Counted from the stretch's first letter, positions 47,441 to 61,933 are shown. The stretch: DNA of 64,000 nucleotides from Populus alba (GCF_005239225.2 NC_133295.1:9982001-10046000); one strand, 5' to 3'. Numbers and translations: made by a program. The notes: generated by a model from the sequence alone, not told the origin.

Positions 47441-50350
47441 TGTTGTCAGATTGTAGTATTCTTGTTTCTGGCTATGGAGTTAGAAGAAAGGAGATAATGC
47501 ACAATCAACACCTTCCTACCAAAAAGATCTTGAAGGAGTAATGCAAATATTAGAGAACTAAAGACCTGCAGGAAAAGGCAGAAAACATGTTTAACTACCA
47601 TGTGATGTGATGAACAATGTTCATCTTTGAATCAAATAGAAATATAGAAAGGGAATAAAGTATAAATCTGTAGAACGTAAATCATTCAATTCTGCTGCCC
47701 TATATATCCATGAATACAATGTGTAGTCACCAGCAATGCAGGTTCACCGTTTGCAATGGATCTTACAACTATTACAGGTTAAAAATCAGGAAAAAGTAAA
47801 GGCTTGGAGCCTTGAAGTCAGAAGACATATCTAGGTCCTTTGAACATCTTAAGAGCCCCATGCATACTATGTAGGCTCTGTTAATTTGAAAACAATGAAG
47901 GGAGGCATAGTAATTTCCAGAAAGTTCGTTCATCACTAGTAGGACACTTTCAAGATCTTGTTTGTTCATATCACTGTGATACCATATTCAGTGTCCCAAG
48001 AAATATCCTTTGATTCTTTTATGTGGGCCAAGGTCCTTGAAAATTTTAATGGAGAATAAACGCTTATAATCAGATGATCAAATAGACAATTAGAGCTAAG
48101 ATCATTATTAAGATGAACTAGTGAACAAACAGAAAGAAATGTGTATCATCATAAAAAGAGAAAGTAAAGTGAAAATATGTCCAGTTTGAACTTGAAAGGG
48201 GAATAGAGTTGTCACAGAGAAACTGCTTCTTTTTATATGTTTGTCTATTATTGGCCCAATTTTATCATATACTAAAAAGAAAGTGAAATTGCAATTGCTA
48301 AAGCCTATCTAGTCTTATTACAATTATTATTCCTGCTCATGAGTCAGCAAATGAAAACAAAGATGTTAACTGTTAAATCTATGAAATAAATTGGAGAACA
48401 ACCGGAGGGTCAGTCACCAGAAAACGGTGACCTACTTGTTTATTACACACACAAAAAGGGAGTAAGGCCATACATTCCAACTCGATCACAGAGATTTAAA
48501 GTATAGCCAACATTCATCATGTTAATCTATGGATCAGTGGAAATAAACAAGTTATCTAGCGATGCATACAGAAAAATCATAAACGCAACCAAATGATTCA
48601 TATACATACCTAGATTCACTAGGAAAAATGCAGGCAACGGATTCTTCTTCCTAGATCTTTCTTATTCCTTATGCAACTCAAGGGAAATTGTTTCATAAGA
48701 ATTCATGGTTGGACACAAATTTATGAAGCTGCTGAAGTGAGAATGGAGAGTACGTTTTGAAATGAAAAGGATATCACGGTGAGTTGTATCCATGCAATAT
48801 AGTCTTCTTATACATGCCTTATAAAACCCAGTTCCAGCCAAACAATTAAACCACACAATCTGTCCTCCAAATCAAAATCACTGACTGGGATTACATTTTT
48901 ATGAGTTGGACTAGCCAAATAAATCCATCCTTATCTCCTCTTGCATCGAAATCTTCGCACAAGCCGACAAATAAAACCAGAAGGAAGAATGGCAACGTGG
49001 ACGTACTTGATTCGCGGAACAAATGTGTTCTGTAATTTTAGATATTCTGATTATTTCAACCAAAATATGACTACTGAAGACCATAATCTGTCAATTTCAT
49101 TAATTTATACAAGCACCAATAATTCGCTCGGCTATTCATGGAAAAACCTTCTTGGTGAAATACTTTGAAATAAGTGAAAATAAGAAACGACAGAAGAAAC
49201 ACAATTCTAGCTGCATTTAATTGATATATGTTACTTTATTTTCCAGATTCTACAGCTGGACATTATCAGCGGCAGCTAAAAAGGATTTTTCCTTCAAGGA
49301 CCCCAACTTGACTTCAAATACACAAGCACACACCATTTAAATATCTCTTGTCCTGAAATTTAACCATTCTTTCATTGGAAACTAATTATACTGAAAAATG
49401 GTAATAAAGGAGACTGTACGATAACAATAGCAATCATAAATAGTGGCCTACATACACCGTTTGAAATCATGCCTTGTGCCCTATCATATGAACTTGAGAA
49501 CTCAAAATGCCCTTATACACCGTATAGCTACATCAAAGCAGAGAAGAGTGGAGACAATCTAGAAAAAACTGTAACATGAAACACTCGGAGACAAAAAAAA
49601 AAAAGTTTATAGAAAAGATTTTGAAACAATAAGAACATTGGCCTTTCTTTAAAAAACAAGGTCATGAAATCTTTAACATAAGAGTAAAGCCTATTATAAA
49701 AGACCCAGAAAAGGAGAGAGGTGATCGTGGTTCTTGAGAAAGAGTAACTGTTAAATTTTAGAAAAAGGAGTTCAAATGCCACATCAAAACCTATGGATCT
49801 CACAGTTCCCATTTAAAAACATAATCTAAAAGGGGTTACCTGAAAGCAAGGAAACTGATTCAACAAAAAGAGCTTCCTGCCAGCACTAAGAACCGAGAGT
49901 TACCCTGCCACCAAAATCAATAGCATCAAAGAGTTAGTTGCTGCAAAACAATACAATATACACACTAAAGTAAAACCCAAAGAAGCAATTCAACACGGTA
50001 AAGAAAGCCCAAAAAGAAAAACTCCAAACCTAATAGAACCCATCATTTCTTTCACACTTTGAAAGCAAGCAACAAAAGTTAAAGAATCAAAAACAAAAGA
50101 AACCCAGAAACAAACAGATAATGTTAAGTGTTTACTTACAAGAAATGAAGTAAATGTTGTGAGAGAAAGAATATTAACAGGGCATTTACAATACAAAGAT
50201 GTAAAAGAAGGTGATAGAGAAAGAGGAGCGGGTGTTAGGTTCAAAACTGGTGAGATTTTGAGGGGAGAGTTTTACTTATGGCTAGGAAACCGACGAAGCA
50301 AGGAAAAAATAGAAAGTTCTGAACAAAACGAATAGAAATGGAGAAGAAAA
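47441..50350 (-). other. TPS 5' leader exons and introns (predicted)
   Basis: Splice-like sites on the minus strand suggest three leader exons: about 50350-50140 (donor TTTCTT|GTAAGT), 49904-49840 (acceptor TGGCAG, donor TTTCAG|GTAACC) and 47565-47441, which joins the ATG (acceptor CCTGCAG). The last intron would be about 2.3 kb. Leader introns are common in class II TPS genes. The last leader exon has no upstream ATG. Short frames in the 47.7-49.8 kb stretch have no coding features. Splicing is inferred from signals only. Confidence 0.5.
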
Positions 50351-50376
50351 ACAAATACAAGAAAAGATGGAAGCTT

Positions 50377-50387
50377 TTTTATATATA
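50377..50387 (-). promoter_or_regulatory. Candidate TATA box of the TPS gene
   Basis: TATATATAAAA on the minus strand about 30 bp before the assumed transcription start at 50350. A CT-rich leader follows. AT-rich surroundings make chance matches likely. Confidence 0.45.
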
Positions 50388-50399
50388 AATATTCCTAAG

Positions 50400-51112
50400 G
50401 TTTGGTTTGGTGTGTGGTGTTTGTCGATTCAACAAAGGAAGCTGAGATGGATCGAAACGTAGAATATTAAAGTAAAAAAGAAACATGGATAATGGATTGG
50501 ATTGGATTGGAAAGAGACTCTGTTCTTATATCTCACACCTTGATTGCAACTCTGGTTGCTCTTACGTTATAGTCCTCTGTGCCTTCTCCCTTGCTCCCTT
50601 GCCCTTGTTTTTCATGCTTTTTTACCACCCTCTGTATAAATCAATGGACAATTTCATTGAAACACTTTTTTTGTATAAAATTTGAGATAGTTCTTTACAT
50701 GATTCACGGGAATCATATTTATTAAAATTTAATTAAAAAAAAAGCCTATGATATATATAACTCATTCGATCCTTAACACAAATACAGCAATGATTTTCAC
50801 TTATTAATATATGCTTTGTTTATTATATATATATATATAAAAAAATAGGGTTGAATTATGAATATCCTTAACTCTATGGATATGTTTCCCCTTCGCACGT
50901 GGCAAAATAAGAAGGGGTGAAATGGTATTATGATGTATATAATATAATCCACGTTGCCTAGGACCTAAGTCTTTAGGTACCATACCAAAAGGTCGTCTTC
51001 ATTATTTGAATAAAGAACATTATCCATCAGCAGTGAGTGTAGTCTCTTTATGGAGCTCCAAATTTCTGCACTATAATACTGTTGACCCCCTCTCCCTCTC
51101 CCTCTCCTCTCC

Positions 51113-51159
<47 letters not shown>

Positions 51160-51289
51160 TTGCCTGCCTGAGGATAAACAGATGTGCTTTTGCACCTGTT
51201 TTTGTATTTATGGTGTAAAAAATATAGGAAGATGTTAGGTAATTATAAAAACTGTGTTTTATATTATAGGATTCATAAAAAAAATTGAG
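50400..51289. other. TPS upstream region
   Basis: No gene seen. 50488-50510 repeats GGATTG units. 51088-51160 is a long CT-rich microsatellite followed by AC units. Frames here (50485-50685, 51006-51218) lack recognisable features. Confidence 0.5.
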
Positions 51290-51545
51290 TTTTATAGTTT
51301 TTAAAAGTAGTTTTTATATGTTTTTTTAACTAAGTTTCATAAAATACTGTTTATTTTTGTGTTTCAAAAGCGCTTTTAAAAAATATTAATAATTTTTTTT
51401 TCTTCAAATTAATAATTTTTTAGTGTTTTTTAAATTTTTTTATATGCTGATATCAAACATAATTTTTTTAAAAATAAAATTATATTATTTTAATGCATTT
51501 TCAAGAAAAAAGCACTTTGAAAAACAATTGCAACCGCAACCACAC
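51290..51545. repeat. AT-rich MITE-like family, copy 4 (longest)
   Basis: Starts near TTTGTGTTTCAAAAGCGCTT and ends near AAAAGCACTTTGAAAAACAA with TTGCAACCGCAACCACA beyond. AAAGCGCTTTT at one end and AAAAGCACTTT at the other form imperfect terminal inverted repeats. The inner part is AT-rich with TATGCTGATATCAAACATAA. This copy shows the family's ends best. Confidence 0.65.
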
Positions 51546-52681
51546 AACTACTAAATATTTTATTATATGTTTTTTACTGCATATGAACCTCAACTATAAT
51601 TTTTATCAAATACGTATCTAAATCTAACTAAATATATTTTTTTAAAAATATATTTTTTTAATCACAATTACAAAAACTACCTCAAAAACAAACATATTTC
51701 TCAAAACTTGGCCCCGTGATCTCCTTCAACTTTTAGTTATTTGTAAAATACTAGCAGATTGGGAAAATGCCATCGCCATTGGAACAACAAAGATTAATGA
51801 TTTGGATTCTTGTGAATTTCTATGTTCTATCCAAAAAGGTGTTGCGGCTTATGCAAAATAAAAATAATCAAGTCACTAGCAATTGTAAGAGAATTCAACT
51901 AGCAATTTGACTTGAGGAAAGTTTTTGTTAATGAAAGATCTAATGTCAGTGAGTTATCATTACGACAATATTTTTTTCCTTTTACCTGAAAAAAACCTTT
52001 ATATATTGGCGAGCTTTTCTTCAATACCTTTACCATAAAAAAGAAATATTTGATTTTGGTTCAAAACTTATCAAATACAGGTATAGGAGGTGGTTTTCAG
52101 GTAATTAAGATGATTGTTTTAATTGAAAATGGTAATTTATGGTATTATTTTCGGATTTTGCTCTGTCAATTTCAACGTAGAAAATTCACTTTTATAACCT
52201 GATTCTAACTCTAACTTAATTAGATTGGACCGAGTGGGAGGGAATTTTTTATTTGGTAAGCACCGACACAATTTATTTTTTCAAAATTGATTTTTCAAAC
52301 AAATACATTTTAAAATAATAAAACAAATCAAACAATACCAAGTAACAAAAATAAACATTTACAATGTAGAAAAATCTAAACTTTAGAACAAAAGGAAAAG
52401 CTAACATAAAATCCGATTACTCACAGTATAGATAAGATAGAAAAATTAGAGATTATAATTGACAAAAAGACTAAGCACATACCTAACATCAAAAGATTGC
52501 ATCTTTTATGGTTCTTGTCATACAATTATTAAACCTCCAAAAGAGTCAATAACGGAATTCAAACCTATAATTAATCTGATGCTGAATGAGTGTTCATTTT
52601 AGCAAAGCCAACTTATCAGATTTGACAAAACACACTAATCCATGAGTAGATTTTTTTCTTCAAAAATCCTGCTTTTTCATC
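51546..52681. other. AT-rich intergenic sequence
   Basis: No frame with coding character on either strand and no sharp repeat border. Confidence 0.5.
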
Positions 52682-52826
52682 ATGTATTTTAGTTTGAAAA
52701 TATATTAAAATATTATTTTTTAATTTATTTTTAACATCAGTATATAAAAATATTTGAAAATATCAAAAAAATAATTTAAAATTAAAAAAATAATTTTTAA
52801 AAAAATATTTTTTAAAACACAAGTCA
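52682..52826. repeat. AT-rich MITE-like family, copy 5
   Basis: Contains GAAAATATATTAAAATATTA, TTTTTAACATCAGTATATAA and TTTTTTAAAACACAAG. Confidence 0.6.
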
Positions 52827-53349
52827 TTTTGGAGGGAGATGAGCAATGTTAAGGTTCATAATGAGAATGATGGCGAAAGCGAGCAGAAGAAGGAGATATT
52901 ATTATTATTATTATTAGTCAGGAACCAAGATGAGCTGTGGTATAATGATTAACAGCTCAGCTGGAGTAGAAAAAATGGAACAGACCAGATCAGCACTTTT
53001 GACGCCCTCGTTTATTTTGATTTTTTTTTCTCTTTCTTTTAGACAAACAGGTATTGATAGGGACAGGCTACAGGGAGAATGCGAGCGTTCCGACAACGCA
53101 CGCGGCTGCTCGACCTCGCCATTTTTCCACCTGGCATCCATTCTGGACATGACTCCTCCCCATTTATTACTACCGCGTCTCCACCCACTTTCTGTTTTTT
53201 ACCATATCACCCCTCTCCCCTCCCTTCCTATAAAAAAAAAATAATAATAATAATAAAAAAAAAAAAAAAAAGCAATTCAACCTCACAACCTGTCCTCTCA
53301 CTGGATTTTGTTTGGCTATTTTTATAATATTCTCAAAACTAATTATAGC
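52827..53349. other. Mixed-composition spacer
   Basis: Less AT-rich than its surroundings. An ATT repeat occurs at 52897-52917 and AAT/poly-A at 53238-53271. Frames at 52914-53150 (minus) and 52930-53244 (plus) overlap each other and have no recognisable domain; neither is called. Confidence 0.4.
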
Positions 53350-53535
53350 CTAATTATTTTATATTTAAAAAAATATTTAAAAATAAATAAATTTTTTATA
53401 TTTTTATTGTTTTAAATTGATTTTTAATGTTTTTAGATCGTTTTGATATGTTAATGTTAAAAATAAATTTTAAAAAATAAAAAATATATTATTTCTATAT
53501 ATTTTTAAATAAAAAATACTTTGAAATCAATCTTT
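53350..53535. repeat. AT-rich MITE-like family, copy 6
   Basis: Contains TTTTAAATTGATTTTTAATG, CGTTTTGATATGTTAATGTT and TATATTTTTAAATAAAAAAT; closest to copy 3. Confidence 0.65.
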
Positions 53536-54374
53536 AATTTATTCACGTCCAAATTATATATTTACATAAAATTATTTTTTTAAAAATTTAAAAGTAAGAA
53601 AGTTAATGAGGGGAAGATGAAATTGAACCTTAATGTGTCTTCTCAATAACACATTCTTTATGTTATAGTTCTTCAACAACAAAAGAAAAAAAATGATGGC
53701 AAAATTCTAAGAACTCGCCATTAAAAAAAAAAAAAAAAGAGTAAATAGTATTGGGAAAGGAAATTACATGGTTAGATTTGCATGGGCAACATCATGGCAC
53801 AATGGATTAGGATGGCAGAGTTGTAATATTGAGGAACAATAAGTCCTTCCTGGTAATGCGGAGCACGATGCGGATAAAATGTAGGGGACAATGATCCTTT
53901 CGACTGCACTTTCACCAGACTCCTTCCATTTTCCTCATCTTATCCTCTTTTTATAATTCCCACAACCTCGTACGGACCCTTTCTCGCTTAATTACAACAA
54001 TACCCTCCATCACTCCCTTGTGTCTCCTGCTAAATCATCCCTGGGTGGAATAGCACCCTCTAGGAGAGAGATCACAAGGGATATTTTAGTTTATACATCA
54101 ATTAAAATTAAATATCCATTCCATGCCATTTAATAGCATATCCTTCGCCATGTGGCATATAAGATTAAAGATAAATTTTAAAAATATTCACAAGATATTT
54201 TTAAAATATTAATAAATATTTTATTCTGTGCAGGTAATAATTGTCAATTTTTTAATTTAGTTCAGTTGATTTATTATCGTTATTATATTAATTGAGTTTA
54301 TTAAACTCGTACAAGTCACATCCAATGTCACGACATTTGATTTAGAGTGGTTGGTTCTCTCAAACCACGTAAAA

Positions 54375-54413
<39 letters not shown>

Positions 54414-56143
54414 CAAATAACTTAGAGTCTTGATTTTTTTAAGGAATAACTTAGCGTCTTGATTAGGACTAGGAAGGCAAGTTGGGGAGTCAAATTCCCA
54501 CTAAAGAATTTAGTCAAATTACAATAAACCTGGAGACAGTGTGAAGGTTGTTGTGTCCTATGGTTTATCATTCAAGCCTCTCAATCGTTCATCCTGTTGG
54601 TATAATTTTATTGATCAATTTTTTTTCATTATTTTCATGGTAAATATTCATAATCAAAACACGATGGAAATCATTTTTTTTTTAATTTTAATTTGTTTAT
54701 TTAAAATAAAAAGATTATATGATTTTAAATATAAAAATTTTTTTAAAAAATAAAAAAAAATTATTTTAATGTATTTTTAAACGAAAAATAATAATATAAA
54801 CTATCACCGCTATTACAATCTTAAAAATATTATTAATATATGATGAATTAGCATTTGTATTTAATATTATTAATTAATATTAATATTGAAAATATCTAGA
54901 AAAACAGGGTGTTATTCTTTTTTAACACATGTATTAGAACGTTTTTAGGAAATATTTAAAAAAAAAAATTCTCAAAATTTGTTTTTTCTTTACTAGTTTC
55001 TCGAGAAGAAAATTAAAAGGTGTTAATTTTGAAAGGAAAAAAAAAACCATAAAAGTGATGATTGTTTGTTCTTAAACGATGCAACAATAAGATATTGGTG
55101 AATCCCAAGTTAAACTTTATGAGTTGACACATTCTGCAAAAAGATTATTTTAGGAATCTGACAATGATTTAATAACGCAGCAAATGATATTGTGCTACCT
55201 GAGTGTTTGTAGTTTTAAAAAAATTATTTTATAAAAAATATTTTTTTATTGAGGTGAGTTTGATATTTATATATATTTAGTTAAAAGTGTGGTTGAAATT
55301 GAGGTTGAATAAAAAGTAGTTTAATGTATTTAGTTAAAAATGCTTTTTCAAATTAAGGTTATAAAATAATTTTAAAAAATATGTTAATATTAATGATTTT
55401 TTAATTTAAATATTGTAGATTTAATTACTATTATTGCATCATGAAATAAATAATATTTAATATAAAATATTTTTTATTATTTCCATTAAATTATCTACAA
55501 TTCTATCGCGTATGAAATACATCTGACAAATACGACAGTTTCATTGGTTTCGTAAGTATGCAACAACATCATGTAAAGTATCATTAGGAATAAAAATGGG
55601 ATTGCGATCAAATTCTACAAATATTACATCATCAAGCAATTTCCTTTTAATTTATGTAGTGTAATTGAATAATATGAAACACTAATTTTTTAAATAAAAC
55701 ATAATTAAAAATAAAAAAAATAAATTTAATTTTATTTTATTTTACTAGGTTGGACCTGATTTAATGCATTTAACTTTGAACAGCCGAAATAGCGGAGACA
55801 TTCTCCACTATTCAAGTGAATAGTAGAGAGTTCACTTTCTCTTCATAAAAAAAGAAATGGAGAAGCAGATAAAAGTTGTTTTTCATAAACTGAGGTTCGA
55901 CTTAAGTTTTTGAGTGAGATCAATGTAAAAATAATATGGTTAGCATTAACCAAACACTTTAATTAATGTTTGTTTCTTGTCGTTGTCGTTGCTGCAATGT
56001 CAAATTAGCACTTAATATGTAGAAGTTAGTGGCAATACAACAACTAATAAAGTTATTTTCCTCACAGAGAAACGAGTTATTTTTTTTTATATAGATTTTA
56101 TTAATTGTTTTTGATCTAAACATAAAGTTTTCATCTTTGATTG

Positions 56144-56205
<62 letters not shown>

Positions 56206-56758
56206 TAACCAACAATAATTCTCTTAAATTTTGAGATTATAAACTATCTTATAACGAGATGGAACTAAATAATAATGATTTTTGTAGATTGGTTGTACTC
56301 CAAATGATGTAAGAACTCCCAATTTCTACATTAGAGGACAATCGCCTTTCTTTTTACGGATGTTTGTTTTACATGTAAAATGTTTTTCATAATATATTTT
56401 ATATCAAAATAAATTTATAATACTTGATAAATAGTGATATAAAAAATATTTTAACCTGATAAGATACTCTTGATAGAGTATAGATGATAATGACAATAAT
56501 GGTGGTGTCAATGTTTATGGCAAAGTGATGGTGATTGAGAGTGTATGTTGGATATTATTATAAGTGAATTAATATTAATAAAATATTTTATAAAATTTTA
56601 TAAGTTAGAAATATATCTTAATAAATAAATTAAATTTAAAGATTTATTTTAAGATACAAAAAACAAACATTACTGATATCTATTTGGTGGCATTACAAAT
56701 AAACACTTATTTATCAATGTTAAACTAATTATTCCCAGTTTTATTATAAAATCAACAA

Positions 56759-56808
<50 letters not shown>

Positions 56809-58754
56809 ACACAAATCAACAAAGCTGACATTAACTTTTTTAAAAAACAAAATCATTCAAAGGATTTCTTTTATTACGGATACAAGCAAAAATATATGTA
56901 GCTTTTACACTTGTTTCCTATATGTAATGCCTCCTCTAAGATATATTCATACATAATAGCACGACAATATGATCACATAGTTATGTAACTCATAATCAAG
57001 ATTAAAATAATCCTGAAAAACTGAAAGAGATCTTATAGAAGTTTAACATCATGAAAACCTGTTTCAAGGCACCAATGCTATTAAAATTAAATCAAACAAC
57101 ATTATGAAGTCAGTTAATTTTTGATAAGTTGGTTTAGTTATTTTAGAAACCTAAGAATACAAGAATCATTCTCACACACAAGCTGAAAATTTAAAATGAT
57201 ATTATTCAATGACCGTCTAATTTTAGGTTTATAAAGAGTTTAAATACTTTTAGAAAATAACCTTAATGGATCTACCATTGAAGAAATAATTGGTCCCCTT
57301 ACAAAATTGACTCAAAACCTATATTATAACCAAAACACTGATCCAAATAAGTCTTGAATCTTAACTGAAAACAAAGTATTAATTAAGCTCACACAAGCTT
57401 TGGGCTATAGATGAAATAATAAAAATAAAACTTATAAGTTGATTTTTTACGCTGCTGCAAGAAGAGAGGAACAAAAGAAAACAATACAAGTTTGATATAA
57501 GACTTATTTATAGCTTATAATTGTCACCCAATGATCCTAGAAACCAATGAAGAAATTGTCGCCCCTATAATTTCCAAGATAAAAAATGATTTTAATTGTA
57601 ACCTTGTATTTGTCATGTTTTTGGAAGGAAAAAAGTTGTTGTCTTTATTGTTCCTCTTTGGTGCCAATTAATTGTCCTTCCATCACTAGGAAAAACAAGA
57701 AAAAACAACTAAAGTTGTTGAAATATTCTCCTTGCAAATATAGGAAACTTTGACGCCACATTGTTTTCCTTTCAAGCTTGGACTCTTTGTTTCCTTTTGT
57801 TGTGTATTCTCCTCACTTGACATGTAAATTAATTAAATAAGATATCATAATATATAAAGGAAATAATTAATGTTCTTACACATAATAAAAAAATCCACAA
57901 TTAGTTTGGAATTCACAAAGTACATGGAACACAACACAAAAACAAGATTGGTAGAAACTAGTGCAAAAATAGATGTTTTATTGCCGAAAATTCATGGCCC
58001 AAATAAGGTTGGATCGAGCTCCTCTTGCACATGAATCAAATGTACTAAGGCCTACTTTTGATGCTCTAATGGATCTCTAATTTTTTCTTAGCCGAAACTT
58101 GTAAGATTAGTCTATTTAATGCTTCTTTCAATGCTTTCATTTTAAACTTTATAATTGACCCATTTAAAATATGTAATAGATCTTTGTTGGTGTTCGTGAG
58201 CTAATCAATATCACATTTATTTCAAAAAAAATTCATTTTAAATCATAAATCAATAAGTTCATTCATACAAAAAAAAAAAATTAAAGTATATAACAAAATC
58301 AAACTTTATTTGTAGAGTTACCCATTTATAACTATTTGAAAATTTATTTTGTATTTGTACTTTGCAAAAAATCCAAAAGGCTGGCTCGGTGATAAAAATA
58401 TTTACTTCATTCTTCTTGTTTTTTAGTTAAAATCTTGGAAAGTTGAAACTAGTGTCTGATTGGTGTAAGAAAATCAGCTTTTAAAATCATTTAGAAAGGA
58501 GATATAATTTCTATTGAAGTGTAAAAAAGTCCGAGCTTTTTGTCAAAAAGAAAAAAAAGCAATTTGCAAAGCAACTTTGTTTGTGGACAAATTTGTGGAA
58601 AATAAAAAAAATCAAACTACTTTGCCAAATAGTGAGAGAGGATTGACTGATATGGGCAAATACCTTACCTGTGCACCACGAGGAAAACGTTTTAGATCAC
58701 TGAGCATATTGGCCCATGATGCCCACACATTTCTTTTTTTAAATGATGTGTTTG
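53536..58754. other. AT-rich intergenic DNA without a supported gene
   Basis: AT microsatellites at 54377-54412, 56147-56199 and 56762-56806. 53750-54060 is of mixed composition but not coding. 54700-54800 and 55210-55420 resemble pieces of the AT-rich MITE-like family. 55811-55836 contains the palindrome ACTATTCA-AG-TGAATAGT. The 99-codon frame at 58514-58813 runs into MITE-like copy 7 and is not called. Confidence 0.5.
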
Positions 58755-58960
58755 AGAATGTAGTTATGATTATTTTTAAAAATATTTTTTTATTTAAAAA
58801 TATATTAAAATAATATTTTTTTTATTTTTTTAAAAAATATTTTTGACATCAACACATTAAAATGATAAAAAAAACTAAAAAAAAATATTAATTTGAATTA
58901 AATAAAAAATTAAAAAAAATTCAATTTTCTTTTAAAAATACTTTTAAAACACAAAAATAA
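58755..58960. repeat. AT-rich MITE-like family, copy 7
   Basis: Contains TTTAAAAATATATTAAAATA, TTTTTGACATCAACACATTA, AAATATTAATTTGAATTAAA and a TACTTTTAAAACACAAAAAT end. Confidence 0.65.
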
Positions 58961-60313
58961 ATAATTTGCATCCTCCATTCTTATGAATAATTGAGAATTC
59001 AAAATTTAGATAGTATTGTAAGTTCATTAAATTTTCCAAGAATCCTCTAACTTTACTAATAGTGGTCTACATGGATAGAAGAGGAGAAAAGCTTACTCTA
59101 CGTAAATAAAAGTTGGCAATATCATTTAAATCTAAAATTGAAAGGAAAAACTATGTCAAAACTAAAAAAATATCATTGTAGCTCACCAAAAGATTACCGA
59201 TAAAAATTATTTAGGAATAATTTCAAAAATCCTCTATAATTTCTTTTATTAAAAAATCCATCAAAGTGTTTTTATATCTATCTAACTCTAAACAAATTAT
59301 TCATACAAAAAATATATTTTATATCTATATATAAAAGTATTGTACCATAAATTTTATTTTTATTTGAACCAATTATATTTAATAATAATTTTTATCCAAA
59401 TGGTAATTTCTTTTTTATTTGTAAAACATTAAAAAATCCAAATGGATTCACCATGTTAAGTGAGGGTTAGATTTCGGAACTTTCAGGGTGAGTCTTACAA
59501 ATAAGAAACTGCTTTTATTGTTTTATAATAGATAAATACCCAGAGGGTAATTTCTTTTGTATTTTGATTTTTTTTCCCAGTTAACATGAGAAATAATTTC
59601 TAAATGCAATTCACATAAAAAAAATCCATAATACTTTAATTGATGTGGATTTCATTAGAGAAAAAGAAATACTTTAAAATTTGAATTTTAATTGTCCAAC
59701 AAAAAAATTTGGATTTTAAAGATTTGAGTTTTCGGTTAAATATAAAATTTAGTTGATGAAAATATGTCCGTCGATATATATCAACAAAATTAGAAAATAA
59801 TTATTTTTGTTGGTAAAAATTATTAACGAAACAATTTTGATTAATAATTCTGTTGGTTTTTCGCTGATTTTCTGGTAGTATATATAATGTAATTTTGTAC
59901 CCTCTTTCTTTGCTTGAGATTCTCAAAATAGATGGAATTCAATTGATGTTATGATTATGATTATGAGACATGAATTGCTTATATGTAAATATATTTAAGT
60001 TTTAACCAATAAAACTTTAACATCTATTAAAAAATTAAACACATATAATGGATCCATCCTGGAATTATGAGATAAAAATAGAAAGTTCAAATTATTGATT
60101 CCAAATTAGAAAAAATATAAAAAAGTTTTTCAAGAATCATAATTTCTTGACATAGATTTTTTAATAAATCCTTTTTCTTAAATCAATAAAAAAACTCATA
60201 TCATAAGTTTTAATTTAAGATAAATAAATATTGAATATTTTTTTGGTAACCTATAAAAACAAAAAAAAATTATGAAACTCAACTTTTATGCTTGATAAAT
60301 CAGAGATTTTTAA

Positions 60314-60579
60314 AAATTTATGATAATTCATTTATGTATAATCTAATAATTTATTTTTTTAATTAATTTTTTCTTCTTAATAAAATTATAAAATCAAATG
60401 GTACAATAATATTTTTTTAAAACAATCGAGAAGTGTAAATTCAATAAAATCTATGATAATTCACTTATGTATAATCTAATAGTTTATTTTTTAATTAAGT
60501 TTTTCTTCTTAATAAAATTATAAAATCATATGGTACAATGATATTTTTTTAAAAACAATTGAGAAGTGTAAATTCAATA
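60314..60579. repeat. Tandem duplication, 133-bp period, two copies
   Basis: TATGATAATTCA starts at 60319 and again at 60452. Both copies run through CTTCTTAATAAAATTATAAA to GAGAAGTGTAAATTCAATA with few differences. Confidence 0.85.
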
Positions 60580-61930
60580 TGCATTAAGAAAATAAAAAAA
60601 TATTATATAATTTTGAAAAAATTATTACCTTTTGATTTTATTTTCAAGATAGAAATTTCTTAAATTAAGTTTTTAAACAATAAGAGGATTTAACAACCGA
60701 TACCAAGTTGGAAAAAAAAAATGCTATAAAAATTATATAAAATTTACGTTAAATATTTCTACAGGTACAAAATCTGTTAATATTTATGTTCAAACACGTA
60801 TAACTATAATAAATACAATCATGCACATATAACACACCATACGATTATGATAGTACAATAAAATCACTAAATAGAATCATAAATGGGCCACGTTGACTAG
60901 CAAAAATGATTATGACCGTGCAATTTTTTGAAAATCAATTTTAATAATACATTTTAGTAAAACTTTATTTTTTTTTAAAAAAAAAAAAAAAACGCATCTT
61001 CTTGCATTTACATCACGAAAAAAGTATGGACCCACCTTCCCCTGGCAACCGTGTTTCATGGCGGGCTATCGTAAGAATTTTGAAGGCGTGTGGGGAGAGG
61101 CGTAGGTCTCCGGTCCTTATCCTTTAAAAGCGAAAAAGAAGAAACCCATGGGTCCCACAGAATTTCTAAAAGTTTTTATTTTTTTATTTTTTTATTTTTT
61201 CTTCTCATCATTGCTCCCATACATGGAAGGCTGCAATTTCCGTAGCCTAAAGATCCATTTACAGCAGGCTATAGCTCCAAGGCCCAACCAAAGCGGATGT
61301 GCTCTGACACGGTCCATGAACATTCATGCATATCCAGCTTGTGGTCAAGGCCCAATGGGTGGTATGGGCTTGAAGTTCGAGAACATTCATGCATATTCAC
61401 TTGACGCTTTAGAGATTAATCTAAAAAAATAAAATAAAATAATTCTTATCAAATAATAAAGAGGTAATCGCCATATCTTAAATAAAATAAATATGACACA
61501 AGCTAGAAAAAAATTAAAATTATTAAAAATATTATTGATTCCCATGTTATTATACCAAGTTAATTGACCAAAACAAATCCTTTTCTTTTGATATCCCAAC
61601 ACATTTACATCATTATCTTTGATAAAATATGGTAATGAGTTTTTTTTATAGGAATAGTTGCATGACCAAAGCAAATCTTGTGTATATTGTTTTCTTACTA
61701 TTCCTATATTTATTTATTTTTACTATTTTATTTATATGTTTATCTTTACATGTTTTTAATTTATTTATTGTTCTTATTTTCAAAGAAATTTAATATTTGT
61801 TCTTAGTTTTAGATATCAATATGCTAGATGTGAACTTACACAGTTTCTTGTAATAAAACGTTATGACTTTTTACTATGTGAACTAATAGATAATTTCTTC
61901 CCGGCATGTCTATTTGGTGTATAATTAATG

Positions 61931-61933
<3 letters not shown>

